Notes: a model not told the origin generated them from the sequence alone. Shown: positions 1-6,035, counted from the first letter of the stretch. The stretch: DNA of 6,998 nucleotides from HRBIN12 sp035762085 (GCA_035762085.1 DASTPT010000078.1:1-6998); one strand, 5' to 3'. Numbers and translations are program-made.

Positions 1-484
1 AAGCCTCCGAGCTACGGCAGGCCGGACCGTCAGTCGTACGCAGGTCATTGTCTCAACGAGACGCGTCCTCTATACCCAATATCAGCGCAGGAACCCGAAG
101 GGAGTGACGAGCTCGTTCTGCCCGAGTCCTGCTTCGGCTAGTAGTTGCCAGAGACGGAAGGTGACGGGCGATGCCTGAGGCTTCAACCGAGTGGAGAAGG
201 GCGTACGGAAGGTGGAGCGCGGCGCCGATCGATGGGAGGTCCTGGTGCCTTGGCAACATCCTCACGCGCATCCCTCGAGGGGCGGAAGCTCGCCCACCTC
301 GAATATGGATGATGGCCCTGGGCCGCACCGAGCTGTGCAGCTGGGGCGTACCCAGTGAGGACTCGTCGGGGGTCCACCAGCTGGCCATCGTCCCGCGAAG
401 GCAGTCACAAACGCGAACAGGGTACCCGGTGACAGAGGTGTCACGGCTTGCCTCCACACGCTCTGAACTGCATGGATGCAGGTA

Positions 485-494
485 GGTAGCTACC
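485..494. repeat. Perfect 10-bp palindrome
   Basis: GGTAGCTACC is a perfect self-complementary decamer preceded by another GGTA, so GGTAGGTAGCTACC holds overlapping copies. It lies six bases before a separate hairpin and about 170 bp before the first gene. It could be an operator half-site pair or chance. No regulator can be assigned. Confidence 0.35.
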
Positions 495-499
495 AAGAA

Positions 500-516
500 C
501 TTCCCTCACAGGGAAG
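500..516. terminator. Short perfect hairpin, terminator-like
   Basis: CTTCCCT and AGGGAAG form a perfect 7-bp stem around a 3-base CAC loop. No T tract follows on either strand, so it is not a classic intrinsic terminator. Such T-less hairpins are sometimes seen at gene ends in GC-rich bacteria. With no gene identified to its left, its role is unknown. Confidence 0.35.
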
Positions 517-661
517 AGGGCGCAGGTCGATCTGCACACCCCACCACAAGACCCAGCTCAAAGGACGGGCCCTATCGTCTCGCCTCTGAGTCCGGCCCTT
601 CGTTCGTTCGAATCAACCGGGATAGGCTCGTGCGGTTGGTGCCGGCGTCCCCGGGGGGAAG

Positions 662-1280
662 ATGACTGGATCGGCGGCAGCGAGAGGGCCATCGCACACC
701 GATGTTGTCATGTACTGGCTGCCTCTTGGCGCCCGCGGCCGGTGGGTGCGGGTGGGGGGAAGGATGTACGAGGCCGTCGCAGCCGCGCTCGCTCGCAGAG
801 AGCGACTCGACATCTACCACTCGGTCCTGGAAGTTCGCCCGAGCGAGGGACGCTTCGTGATCGAGATGGGCCCCGCCCTTGACGCGCATGGGGCGGGCGC
901 GGGGTCGTCGCGCACGGCCCAATCGCGTTCAGTTGGGGCATCCGTCTTGCGCTTCCTCCGCTACGAGGTGCGCTGCTGGCCAAAGGGAGTCACCGCGTAC
1001 GAGCATGCGGTCGAGAGTCCGCTGCGGCTGACGCGCAACCCAGCCGTTGCGGCGCGGGTCCTCGAACTTGTGCACGATGTCCCGACACCCGTGTGGGGCC
1101 GGGACGACCTCAGGGCAGGGGAGATGTGGACGTGCAACTCCTTGACCTCGTGGCTCCTCGGCCGAGCCGGTCTCGCTGGGTCGATGACCACCCATCGGTG
1201 GACGTGCGCCTGGTTGGGATGCGGGACTCACGGTCGCCCGTCGAGGAGTGGCCACCCCCATCGATCGCGACGGAGGATGA
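662..1280 (+). pseudogene. Conserved hypothetical protein (actinobacterial family), interrupted by one frameshift
   Basis: The product resembles a conserved actinobacterial family of about 200 residues with no assigned function. I know the family by pattern, not by name. Landmarks in order are an N-terminal MYWLPLG near residue 17, GGRMYEAVAAAL, YHSVLEVR, RFVIEMGPA, LRFLRYEVRCW, TPVWGRDDL and GEMWTCNSLTSWLLGRAGL. The frame then breaks: the expected ending, PPIGGRAPGWDAGL followed by TVARRG, is encoded at 1188-1277 in the next frame and stops at TGA 1278-1280. A single extra base between about 1185 and 1190 explains this, and removing it gives about 205 residues. The original frame stays open to 1492, but that tail is Arg/Gly-rich and overlaps the next gene. 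The start is uncertain: ATG 662 has a G-rich stretch just upstream at short spacing, whereas ATG 710 matches where family homology begins. It may be a true pseudogene or a sequencing error. The ending lies 18 bp before the YCII gene, so the two may be co-transcribed. Confidence 0.72.
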
Positions 1281-1298
1281 CAGCTTGGGAGGTCTCGG

Positions 1299-1553
1299 AT
1301 GCGCTTCTTGTACTTCTACGTCATGAAGGACGCGCCCGATCGGGTCCGAGCGGTCGCCCCCGACCACTCGGCGTACTGGCGAGGTCTCGGGCTGCGGGAC
1401 TACCTCGGCGGACCCTTCGGGGACAGGTCGGGTGGGTTGATCACGTTCGAGGTCGGCTCGGCCGACGAGGCGGAACGACTGGTGACGGATGATCCGTTCG
1501 TCCAGGAGGATCTTCTGGAGCGCCGGTGGGTAAAGGCTTGGCTGATCGACTGA
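1299..1553 (+). CDS. YCII/YciI-like small protein
   Basis: This 84-residue protein fits the YCII superfamily, small dimeric alpha/beta proteins with a ferredoxin-like fold that are related to enzymes using a His-Asp pair. Most members have no known substrate. Visible landmarks are the first strand MRFLYFYVM, the conserved His in APDHSAYW (His23), the GGPFGDRSGGLITFEV turn and strand (residues 37-52), the helix SADEAERL, the characteristic DDPFV (Asp65, Pro66, Phe67) and a closing RWVKAWLID strand. The length is normal for a stand-alone YCII domain of 80 to 100 residues. The start is well supported: GGGAGG at 1287-1292 lies six bases before the ATG. It follows the frameshifted gene closely and is probably in the same transcript. 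The frame is intact and family-like throughout, unlike its upstream neighbour. Confidence 0.88.
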   Translation: MRFLYFYVMKDAPDRVRAVAPDHSAYWRGLGLRDYLGGPFGDRSGGLITFEVGSADEAERLVTDDPFVQEDLLERRWVKAWLID

Positions 1554-1561
1554 GGTGTTCC

Positions 1562-1605
1562 AGGACGCCTTGAGATAGGAGGGCTCACCGCCCTTGGTGC
1601 GTCCT
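1562..1605 (+). promoter_or_regulatory. Nested inverted repeat between YCII gene and hydrolase
   Basis: AGGACGC (1562-1568) is complementary to GCGTCCT (1599-1605). Inside it, AGGGC (1580-1584) pairs with GCCCT (1590-1594) around a 5-base loop. The result is a two-tier stem lying eight bases after the YCII stop and 33 bases before the hydrolase start. It could terminate transcription of the upstream pair or act as a leader structure for the hydrolase. There is no T tract. Confidence 0.4.
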
Positions 1606-1638
1606 CGAGGAGGTACCGAGGGTCGCTGGGGAGGGATC

Positions 1639-2517
1639 ATGTCCGCCTATCGAGAGGACATGCGCCGAGCGTGGGAGCGGATCGACTCGTGTCCCACGCA
1701 GAGGCTGGAGACCCGCTTCGGCACGATCGAGTACGTGGATCAGGGCGAGGGAGTCCCGCTCCTCGTTGTCCACGGGGTCCTTGGCTGCCACGTCGATACG
1801 GTGGACGGCTGGTGGGCGAGCCTCCCCGGGGCAGGGTTCCGCGTCATCGGTCCGTCGCGCTTCGGGTACTTCGGCTCGACCCTTCGGGCCGGTGCAAGCC
1901 CGGCCGATCAGGCGGAAGCGTACGCGGCGCTGCTCGACCATCTCGGCATCGCCCGCGCCGTCGTGATCGGGTACTCGGCCGGGAGCGGGTCGGTACTGGA
2001 GTTCGCCCGGCGTCGCCGCGAACGGGCGATGGGACTGATCCTCGCGTCGTGCCGCCTCGGCGGCGGGGTCACCATCCCCGCGGCCTTGAAGCCACTCCTC
2101 CGGCTCGCCTACAGCGCGGACCCGCTGTTCTGGGCCTTCAAGAAGCTCATGCCGACAGCGTTCTCACGGATGATGGGGATACCGAAGGGCTACCGGGCGT
2201 CGCCGCTGGAGGCCGAGGCGATCGCCGCATCTCGCGAGCTCCTGTTCCCGTTCAAGCCGAGGCGTGACGGAGCCGTGTTCGACGGATACGGCTCGAACCC
2301 GGTCGCGGATCGGTTTCCCTTCGAGCAGCTGGCGGTACCCACCCTCGTCATCCACGCCAGGGACGACCCGCTCGCGCCCTACCGGTTCGCCGCCGAAGCG
2401 GCACCGCGCATCCCGGGAGCCAGGCTCGTGACGATCGAGGCGGGTGGCCACTTCTTCATGGGTCACGACGCGGAGGTCAGGGAGGCGATCGGCGGGTTCG
2501 TCCAGGAAGTGACGTAG
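1639..2517 (+). CDS. Alpha/beta hydrolase
   Basis: This 292-residue protein is a complete alpha/beta hydrolase of the ordinary single-domain size. After a strand GTIEYVDQG it has the oxyanion-hole loop VVHGVLG (residues 43-49), the PSRFGYFGS segment (72-80) common in this fold, and the nucleophile elbow GYSAG with Ser113. The acid is most likely Asp243 in HARDDPLAP and the catalytic His is His271 in AGGHFF. All three triad members are therefore present, and a cap region lies between about 140 and 225. The substrate cannot be predicted: esterase, lipase or C-C hydrolase activities are all possible. There is no signal peptide, so it is probably cytoplasmic. The frame opens upstream, but ATG 1639 is preferred because GGAGG at 1630-1634 lies just before it and the fold starts after it. 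The gene follows the YCII gene at 85 bp with a structured spacer, so shared transcription is uncertain. Confidence 0.93.
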   Translation: MSAYREDMRRAWERIDSCPTQRLETRFGTIEYVDQGEGVPLLVVHGVLGCHVDTVDGWWASLPGAGFRVIGPSRFGYFGSTLRAGASPADQAEAYAALLDHLGIARAVVIGYSAGSGSVLEFARRRRERAMGLILASCRLGGGVTIPAALKPLLRLAYSADPLFWAFKKLMPTAFSRMMGIPKGYRASPLEAEAIAASRELLFPFKPRRDGAVFDGYGSNPVADRFPFEQLAVPTLVIHARDDPLAPYRFAAEAAPRIPGARLVTIEAGGHFFMGHDAEVREAIGGFVQEVT

Positions 2518-2601
2518 TCGCAGCTCGCCGGAGGGACATCGTCGCGGTCGTCTGCAAGACCTCCCTGCCCACGCCCGCCGCAACCTGAGTCGGAGCAGCC
2601 G

Positions 2602-2823
2602 CTACCGACGGTCGTCGGCTTCGTCCTCACCGGGCACCGGGCGGTGCTGGTCGAGCGCGTCGGCCTCGGGGGCGTCACCGACTTCGTCGGGCTCCGTGTC
2701 GTTCGCGGCGTCGACCTCTGAAGCCTGTTCGAGCGCGTCCGCTTCGGGGATATCTGGGGCTTGGAGGTCCTGCGGATGCTCGAGGTCCTCCGCAGCGTCA
2801 GCGTCGTCTCGGTAGTTCTCCAC
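2602..2823 (-). CDS. Small acidic protein with PEADAL-acid-Q repeats
   Basis: This gene encodes 73 residues, about a third of them Asp or Glu, with almost no hydrophobic core, so the protein is probably disordered. It contains two copies of the motif PEADAL(E/D)Q, at residues 26-33 and 52-59, exactly 26 residues apart. I recall similar PEADALEQ-type motifs in small acidic actinobacterial proteins of unknown function, which supports a real gene. The start is GTG at 2823. GGTAGG lies about eight bases upstream and is a weak ribosome site. The gene converges with the hydrolase, with 84 bp between their ends, and diverges from the small membrane protein. It is soluble, with no signal peptide or membrane segment. 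Function is unknown. The evidence is composition, the repeat and the absence of any competing gene on the other strand. Confidence 0.68.
   Translation of the reverse strand: MENYRDDADAAEDLEHPQDLQAPDIPEADALEQASEVDAANDTEPDEVGDAPEADALDQHRPVPGEDEADDRR
2647..2749 (-). repeat. Imperfect direct repeat inside the acidic-protein gene
   Basis: Two copies of about 25 bases at 2647-2671 and 2725-2749 share the core TCGAGCGCGTC and lie 78 bases apart, an exact multiple of three. They encode the two PEADAL-acid-Q copies of the acidic protein. Their similarity at DNA level suggests a fairly recent in-frame duplication, though codon bias could contribute. Confidence 0.6.
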
Positions 2824-2994
2824 GCTGGCAGCCTACCGAAGGGCGGTCCCTCGAGCATCGCCGTACGTGCGGACGGATCCGATCCACCCGGGGGTTCCCG
2901 CATCGTTCACATCTCGCTCAGCGTCGATCCTGCTCCCGGTCACCTTCACCGACCATGCTCGTACCCCATGGGCCGACCGGAAGGAGACGACCGG

Positions 2995-3330
2995 ATGAGT
3001 CTCTCGCTCGTGCTCGTGCTGTGGTTGGCAGTATCGATACCGCTGGCGGTCGTCACGGGCCGGGGGATCGGACGACGGGCCACCCACACGACGTCGGAGC
3101 CGTCAGAACTGCAAGACAGGTTGGCGCAGGTCGAGCTCCGCGAGATACCTCGGGTCCGACGTGCGATCGGTGGCTGGGTCGACGACCCGCATCTCGCCGG
3201 CGAGCTGCGCGGACTCAGAGCCGAAGCCGAGCGACTTCGTGGGTTGCTCGGCTTGACCGACCAGTCTGGCGGTGCGCGCCCGAGGCGCGGAGGACGCTCG
3301 GGCGCTCCTCACCGTCGTTCGGTGGCCTGA
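2995..3330 (+). CDS. Small single-pass membrane protein with coiled-coil-like tail
   Basis: This 111-residue protein begins with a clear hydrophobic segment, from LSLVLVLWLAVSIPLAVVTG (residues 3-22), followed by the positive RGIGRR. That pattern suggests one N-terminal membrane helix with the remainder in the cytoplasm. Residues about 34-86 are charged and helical (SELQDRLAQVELREIPRVRR and ELRGLRAEAERLRGLLGL), with leucine spacing compatible with a short coiled coil. The last 20 residues are basic and Gly/Arg-rich. The start at ATG 2995 is well supported by AAGGAGA at 2981-2987, seven bases upstream, although the frame is open further upstream. I do not recognise a family. It ends 27 bp before the convergent end of the DUF1579-like gene. 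Its orientation resembles that of small membrane-anchored scaffold proteins, but no partner is evident. Confidence 0.7.
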   Translation: MSLSLVLVLWLAVSIPLAVVTGRGIGRRATHTTSEPSELQDRLAQVELREIPRVRRAIGGWVDDPHLAGELRGLRAEAERLRGLLGLTDQSGGARPRRGGRSGAPHRRSVA

Positions 3331-3357
3331 TCCAGACCGCTGTTGCTCGACGGTGGC

Positions 3358-3830
3358 CTACGCCTCGCGACGTCCACCGATGTCGTACGGCACGTTCACC
3401 GTTCGGTCGGCGCCGGGGTTGGGTCGCCAGCCCCCACGGAACCCCTCGCCGTCCTCCTCGAAGCTACCGGTGAACGTCGAGTTCAACGGCCGTGGGACAC
3501 CGAGATCTTGAGCATGTTGCCATCGATCTCCCACCTGTAGGGGACGGGGTTCCGGAGAGGTTCGAGAACACGGTCGACGGGAACGTCCCGGTCTCGGGGT
3601 CGTAGCCGATCAGCTCCAGCGATTCGATCTCGGTCCCCAGGAAGTTCAGCGACATGCGCTGTTCCAGGAAGAAGCCAGCGGGTAGCCATCGGAAGGCTGT
3701 CTCACCCTTCACGGTGGTCTCCTCCGACCGACCAGGTGGCCTTGCATCCTCCAGGTCCCCCGACGAAGCGGTCCAACCGTCGAAGGGCTGGATCGGGCGT
3801 CGGTTGCTGTGCTTGCGTGTCCTCTGCCAT
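3358..3830 (-). pseudogene. DUF1579-like (calycin-type) protein, broken by four frameshifts
   Basis: Reading all three minus-strand frames in turn rebuilds one conserved protein of about 157 residues. It resembles a DUF1579-like actinobacterial family, probably a calycin-type beta barrel of unknown ligand. Segments in order are MAEDTQAQ to LRRLDRFVG (3830-3759), TWRMQGHLVG (3756-3727), SEETTVKGETAFRWLPAGFF through GYDPETGTFPSTVFSNLSGTP (3727-3545), PVPYRWEIDGNMLKISVSHG (3548-3489), then PLNSTFTGSFEEDGEGF and GGWRPNPGADRTVNVPYD to the stop at 3360-3358. The breaks fall near 3757-3761 (a run of five G on the coding strand), 3727-3730, 3543-3550 and 3487-3491 (a CC where CCC would restore frame). 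The start is firm: ATG 3830 with GGAGG at 3840-3836. No premature loss of conserved residues is visible, so the gene looks intact apart from the indels. As written it cannot give a full protein. Missing single bases explain at least three of the four breaks. Confidence 0.8.
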
Positions 3831-3835
3831 AAGGT

Positions 3836-3840
3836 CCTCC
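3836..3840 (-). promoter_or_regulatory. Ribosome binding site fixing the DUF1579-like start
   Basis: GGAGG on the minus strand lies five bases before ATG 3830. It singles out this start for a gene whose frame breaks obscure its beginning. A small hairpin, GCCGAC/GTCGGC at 3852-3867, lies a little further upstream and would fall in the leader. Confidence 0.75.
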
Positions 3841-3947
3841 CTTCCGTCCCGGCCGACGTGGGTCGGCGTGCGAGTGCTGTCTGTCACCAGGTAGTCGGAG
3901 CGACGCGGCGGTTTTCGACACGCGGCTGACCCATCCTCGGACGGGGG

Positions 3948-5375
3948 ATGGATCTCCTCGATGATCCTGGGACTCCTGTCAAAGACGGCCGAACGTTCGC
4001 GGCGCGGGTCGTCGCCTGTGGCGGTACTTGTCCTGTGTGCGCTCGGCGGGGGCGCTTCGTCGGATCGCGACTACGATCGGAGGTCGTGAGGTGGCCGGAG
4101 GCCATCGAGGGTAAGGGTGACCGCCCCAACGCGGTCGGGTGGGCAAACGAGTCCGATCTCCGTCTCGCTCGCCAGCCCGAGGTCGTGGGGTGGGGCTTGG
4201 TCGAGGGGATCCCATGGCAGATCCAGGCCTTCGTCGTCGTCCCCAGACCCGGAGCTCGATGGTGGGATCGCGGACCGCTGGGCGCGAGCCTGGAGTTCGC
4301 GCTCGGTGAGGACGGCTGGTTCGGTGGCGGCGAGGCCGGGACGCACCTGAACGATGGCACGCACTTCACGGCGTCGATCTTCTTCTTCGGGTCGCACCCG
4401 GACGTCGTGGTCTGGGTCGGGGTCGTCTCGAACGAGGTCGCCCGAGTCGAGGTGCATCTCGAGGATGGGGTCGATCGCAGGATCGTGCTCCGCCAGGGTC
4501 CGCCCGGCTTCCCCCGCCTGTTCTGGTTCTTCCCGCCAAGAGCCGCGGCCGGCCAGGTGGTGGCGCTCGCTGCCGATGGTGGCGAGCTGCAGCGGGAAAG
4601 GCTCGTCGACGTCGATGTGCGCCCAGAGAGCAACTCGGCGACCTCGGTCAATCCGTTCTCCTACCCGGCGGATCGGCCACCGCCCGGGTGGCCCGACGAT
4701 CCGACCGAGTACGGGCCCGGCGAAGGACCACGTCACGCCGAGGACTTCCACCTGCACGAGGCGACCTTCCCGCTCTACCTGGTTCCGCCCGATCGTTGGG
4801 CCGGCTACGCGGGCCTTTCGGGCAGCGGCTCCTCGAGTCGGGGTCTGGAACGTGTCGCCTTCGGCTACTTCGACGAGGTGGGCCGGTCTCGTCGCGGCTT
4901 CGAGGTCGGGAACGAGCGCCCGGGGCGACGGCGGCTACCAGACCGCCCGGCGCGCCGGGAGGACATCGGGATCTGGTGGAGCGACCCGTTCCCGGGCGCC
5001 GACATCCAGAACTTCGCCGGGCGGTTCCTCTCGCGGGAGGAAGAGCGCCGGCTCGAGGATGATCACGGGCGGCTCGAGACCGGGCCGGTGAGGCTCGCTG
5101 CGACCCTCGATCTCGATGTTGCTGGGCATCGCGTGGAGGCTGCCTTGCGCGAGTACCGGTCGCTGCGAGCGCTCCGGTCGATCCGGTTCGATCTCCCCGG
5201 CGTGCGCATCGCCATCCACGGCTGGGACCTCGCCTTCGACGAGCTCGAGGGTCACGCCCGAACGCTTGCGCGACTCGAGCTCGGCACGGATCTTCTCGCG
5301 TCGCTGGAGGCAGCTCAGGCCCGGATGAACCGTCGCTTCGAGCAGTTGTACACGCGCGAGCACGGCGAGGGCTGA
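3948..5375 (+). CDS. Large protein of unknown function, probably exported; start region doubtful
   Basis: The open frame encodes 475 residues. Residues about 65-215 look like one beta-rich domain: PEVVGWGLVEGIPWQIQAF, LEFALGEDGWFGGG, then GVVSNEVARVEVHLEDG (158-174) and VVALAADGGEL (204-214). The pattern of 'G-V-V-x-x-x-V-A-R-V' followed by 'V-V-A-x-x-A-D-G' resembles extracytoplasmic actinobacterial domains I have seen without a name. A Pro-rich linker (about 238-262, RPPPGWPDDP) leads to a second, unrecognised domain with IGIWWSDPFPG, a charged helix RFLSREEERRLEDDHGRL and a helical C-terminus. The first 45 residues are suspect. In this frame they include a Cys/Arg-rich stretch unlike a protein start, and ATG 3948 directly abuts its G tract. 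The next frame from ATG 3961 gives basic residues and then VAVLVLCALGGGASS, like a signal or anchor, before stopping at 4087-4089. A one-base frameshift near 4060-4085 would join them. In-frame GTG 4086 is another possible start. Confidence 0.72.
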   Translation: MDLLDDPGTPVKDGRTFAARVVACGGTCPVCARRGRFVGSRLRSEVVRWPEAIEGKGDRPNAVGWANESDLRLARQPEVVGWGLVEGIPWQIQAFVVVPRPGARWWDRGPLGASLEFALGEDGWFGGGEAGTHLNDGTHFTASIFFFGSHPDVVVWVGVVSNEVARVEVHLEDGVDRRIVLRQGPPGFPRLFWFFPPRAAAGQVVALAADGGELQRERLVDVDVRPESNSATSVNPFSYPADRPPPGWPDDPTEYGPGEGPRHAEDFHLHEATFPLYLVPPDRWAGYAGLSGSGSSSRGLERVAFGYFDEVGRSRRGFEVGNERPGRRRLPDRPARREDIGIWWSDPFPGADIQNFAGRFLSREEERRLEDDHGRLETGPVRLAATLDLDVAGHRVEAALREYRSLRALRSIRFDLPGVRIAIHGWDLAFDELEGHARTLARLELGTDLLASLEAAQARMNRRFEQLYTREHGEG

Positions 5376-5379
5376 GCGA

Positions 5380-5418
5380 GGGTCCGGGGTGTCCCACCTG
5401 CCGGTCCGTGCCGGACCC
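5380..5418. terminator. GC-rich hairpin pair between convergent genes
   Basis: GGTCCG (5403-5408), a TGC loop and CGGACC (5412-5417) form a perfect 6-bp hairpin. A second upstream arm, GGGTCCGG (5380-5387), can pair instead with CCGGACCC (5411-5418) as an 8-bp stem. The element begins five bases after the end of the large plus-strand gene and faces the convergent end of the secreted-protein gene. Position and symmetry suit a bidirectional terminator, though no T tract follows. Confidence 0.55.
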
Positions 5419-5471
5419 GGCTGGGTCGTCCATCCACCTCGACGTTCACCTGCACAGAGGTTCGAGCCGCC

Positions 5472-6035
5472 TCATCCCTCGCAGTCCGGTTGAGCGAGGT
5501 CCACGACCCCCGTGCGGTCGGTTGCTCTGGTCTTGCGTGGACGCCAGTAACTCTCGCCCTGCGCCCGATCGATCTCGTTCGCATACACGTAGGGGCACGG
5601 ATCGAAGACGACGCTGAGGACGTTCGACGATGGTCGTCTGACCCGCGCACGCTCACAGCAGTTCGAGCCGAAGTCTCCCCACACGAACGCGATCCGTCCG
5701 CCCGGCCTGCGGACGAACCAGCCCTGCAGGGCGCCGCTCAGATGGACCTTCACGTGGGAGTACCGGTCCGAGATCGATCTGGGCAGGAACCGCCGTTCGA
5801 ACCCGCCGTAGAAGGAAACCGACAGGTGGATCTCTCCGGCTGCCGTGTACGTCGCTCCGACCCACCGAAGGTCGAAGCGGCCCGTCACATCGTCTGGATC
5901 CCAGACGCCGCTGTCGGTGCGGGCTACCAGGCCTGGCCGACCGAGACCCTCGGGCGCTGGGAGGCCGGCGCTGGTCGTCGGTATGAAGACCGCGGCGATG
6001 CTGATGAGCGACACGATCACGAGGGCTCTTCGCAT
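5472..6035 (-). CDS. Secreted protein of unknown function
   Basis: This gene encodes 187 residues and starts with a textbook Sec signal peptide: MRRALVIVS, a hydrophobic stretch to about residue 17, then IPTTSAG with likely cleavage after TSA (about residue 23). The mature part of roughly 160 residues is beta-rich and begins with a PEGLGRPGL region, followed by DPDDVTGRFDLRWVGATYT and GEIHLSVSFYGGF. The 'D-V-x-G-x-x-D-L-R' start and alternating strands recall secreted actinobacterial beta-sandwich proteins without a known role. Four Cys lie in the mature part: an adjacent pair in SNCCERARV, one in DPCPYVY and one four residues from the end (DCEG), compatible with disulfides. The start ATG 6035 is chosen over the longer open frame because AGGGAGAGG at 6049-6041 lies five bases upstream and the signal peptide begins there. 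It converges with the large gene and diverges from the HdrA-like gene. Confidence 0.83.
   Translation of the reverse strand: MRRALVIVSLISIAAVFIPTTSAGLPAPEGLGRPGLVARTDSGVWDPDDVTGRFDLRWVGATYTAAGEIHLSVSFYGGFERRFLPRSISDRYSHVKVHLSGALQGWFVRRPGGRIAFVWGDFGSNCCERARVRRPSSNVLSVVFDPCPYVYANEIDRAQGESYWRPRKTRATDRTGVVDLAQPDCEG

Larger units (their letters stand above)
1..661. other. Left-hand region without a supportable gene
   Basis: I see no convincing gene here. Open frames exist on both strands, the longest being 53-496 on the minus strand and 171-485 on the plus strand. Their translations are rich in Arg, Ser and Pro, match no family I recognise and have no good ribosome site. The base composition looks somewhat less GC-rich than the genes to the right, with short AT-containing stretches near 70-85 and 405-415. 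The region holds small dyads: a 5-bp hairpin at 50-62, the palindrome ACGAGCTCGT at 107-116, the palindrome GGTAGCTACC at 485-494 and a 7-bp hairpin at 500-516. A short frame at the extreme left edge (3-107) could be the tail of a gene outside the window, but nothing supports it. The region could be intergenic, a regulatory leader or a decayed gene. Confidence 0.5.

Noticed and set aside
53..496. A 147-codon open frame on the minus strand and a 104-codon frame on the plus strand (171-485)
   Set aside because: Both are overlapping open frames in GC-rich DNA with Arg/Ser/Pro-rich translations, no family resemblance and no good ribosome site, so neither is called.
598..620. TTCGAATC resembling a tRNA T-loop
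   Set aside because: The flanking bases do not form the 5-bp T stem, and no acceptor, D or anticodon arms can be folded around it. It is part of a short TTCG triplication.
1180..1195. Programmed +1 frameshift as in release factor 2
   Set aside because: A TGA does overlap the switch, but there is no slippery codon run or upstream Shine-Dalgarno-like stimulator of the known kind, and several other genes nearby also have frame breaks.
1188..1492. Extension of the first gene to a 276-residue protein
   Set aside because: The tail is Arg/Gly-rich, overlaps the well-supported YCII gene, and the family ending is found in a different frame.
4011..4046. CPVC thiol-type motif near residue 28 of the large protein
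   Set aside because: It lies in the N-terminal stretch that is probably out of frame, and no thioredoxin-like fold surrounds it.
3884..5433. Long minus-strand open frames of 228-261 codons opposite the large gene
   Set aside because: They mirror the plus-strand gene's codon bias, with Arg/Pro/Ser-rich translations and no recognisable domains, whereas the plus strand has protein-like strands and helices.
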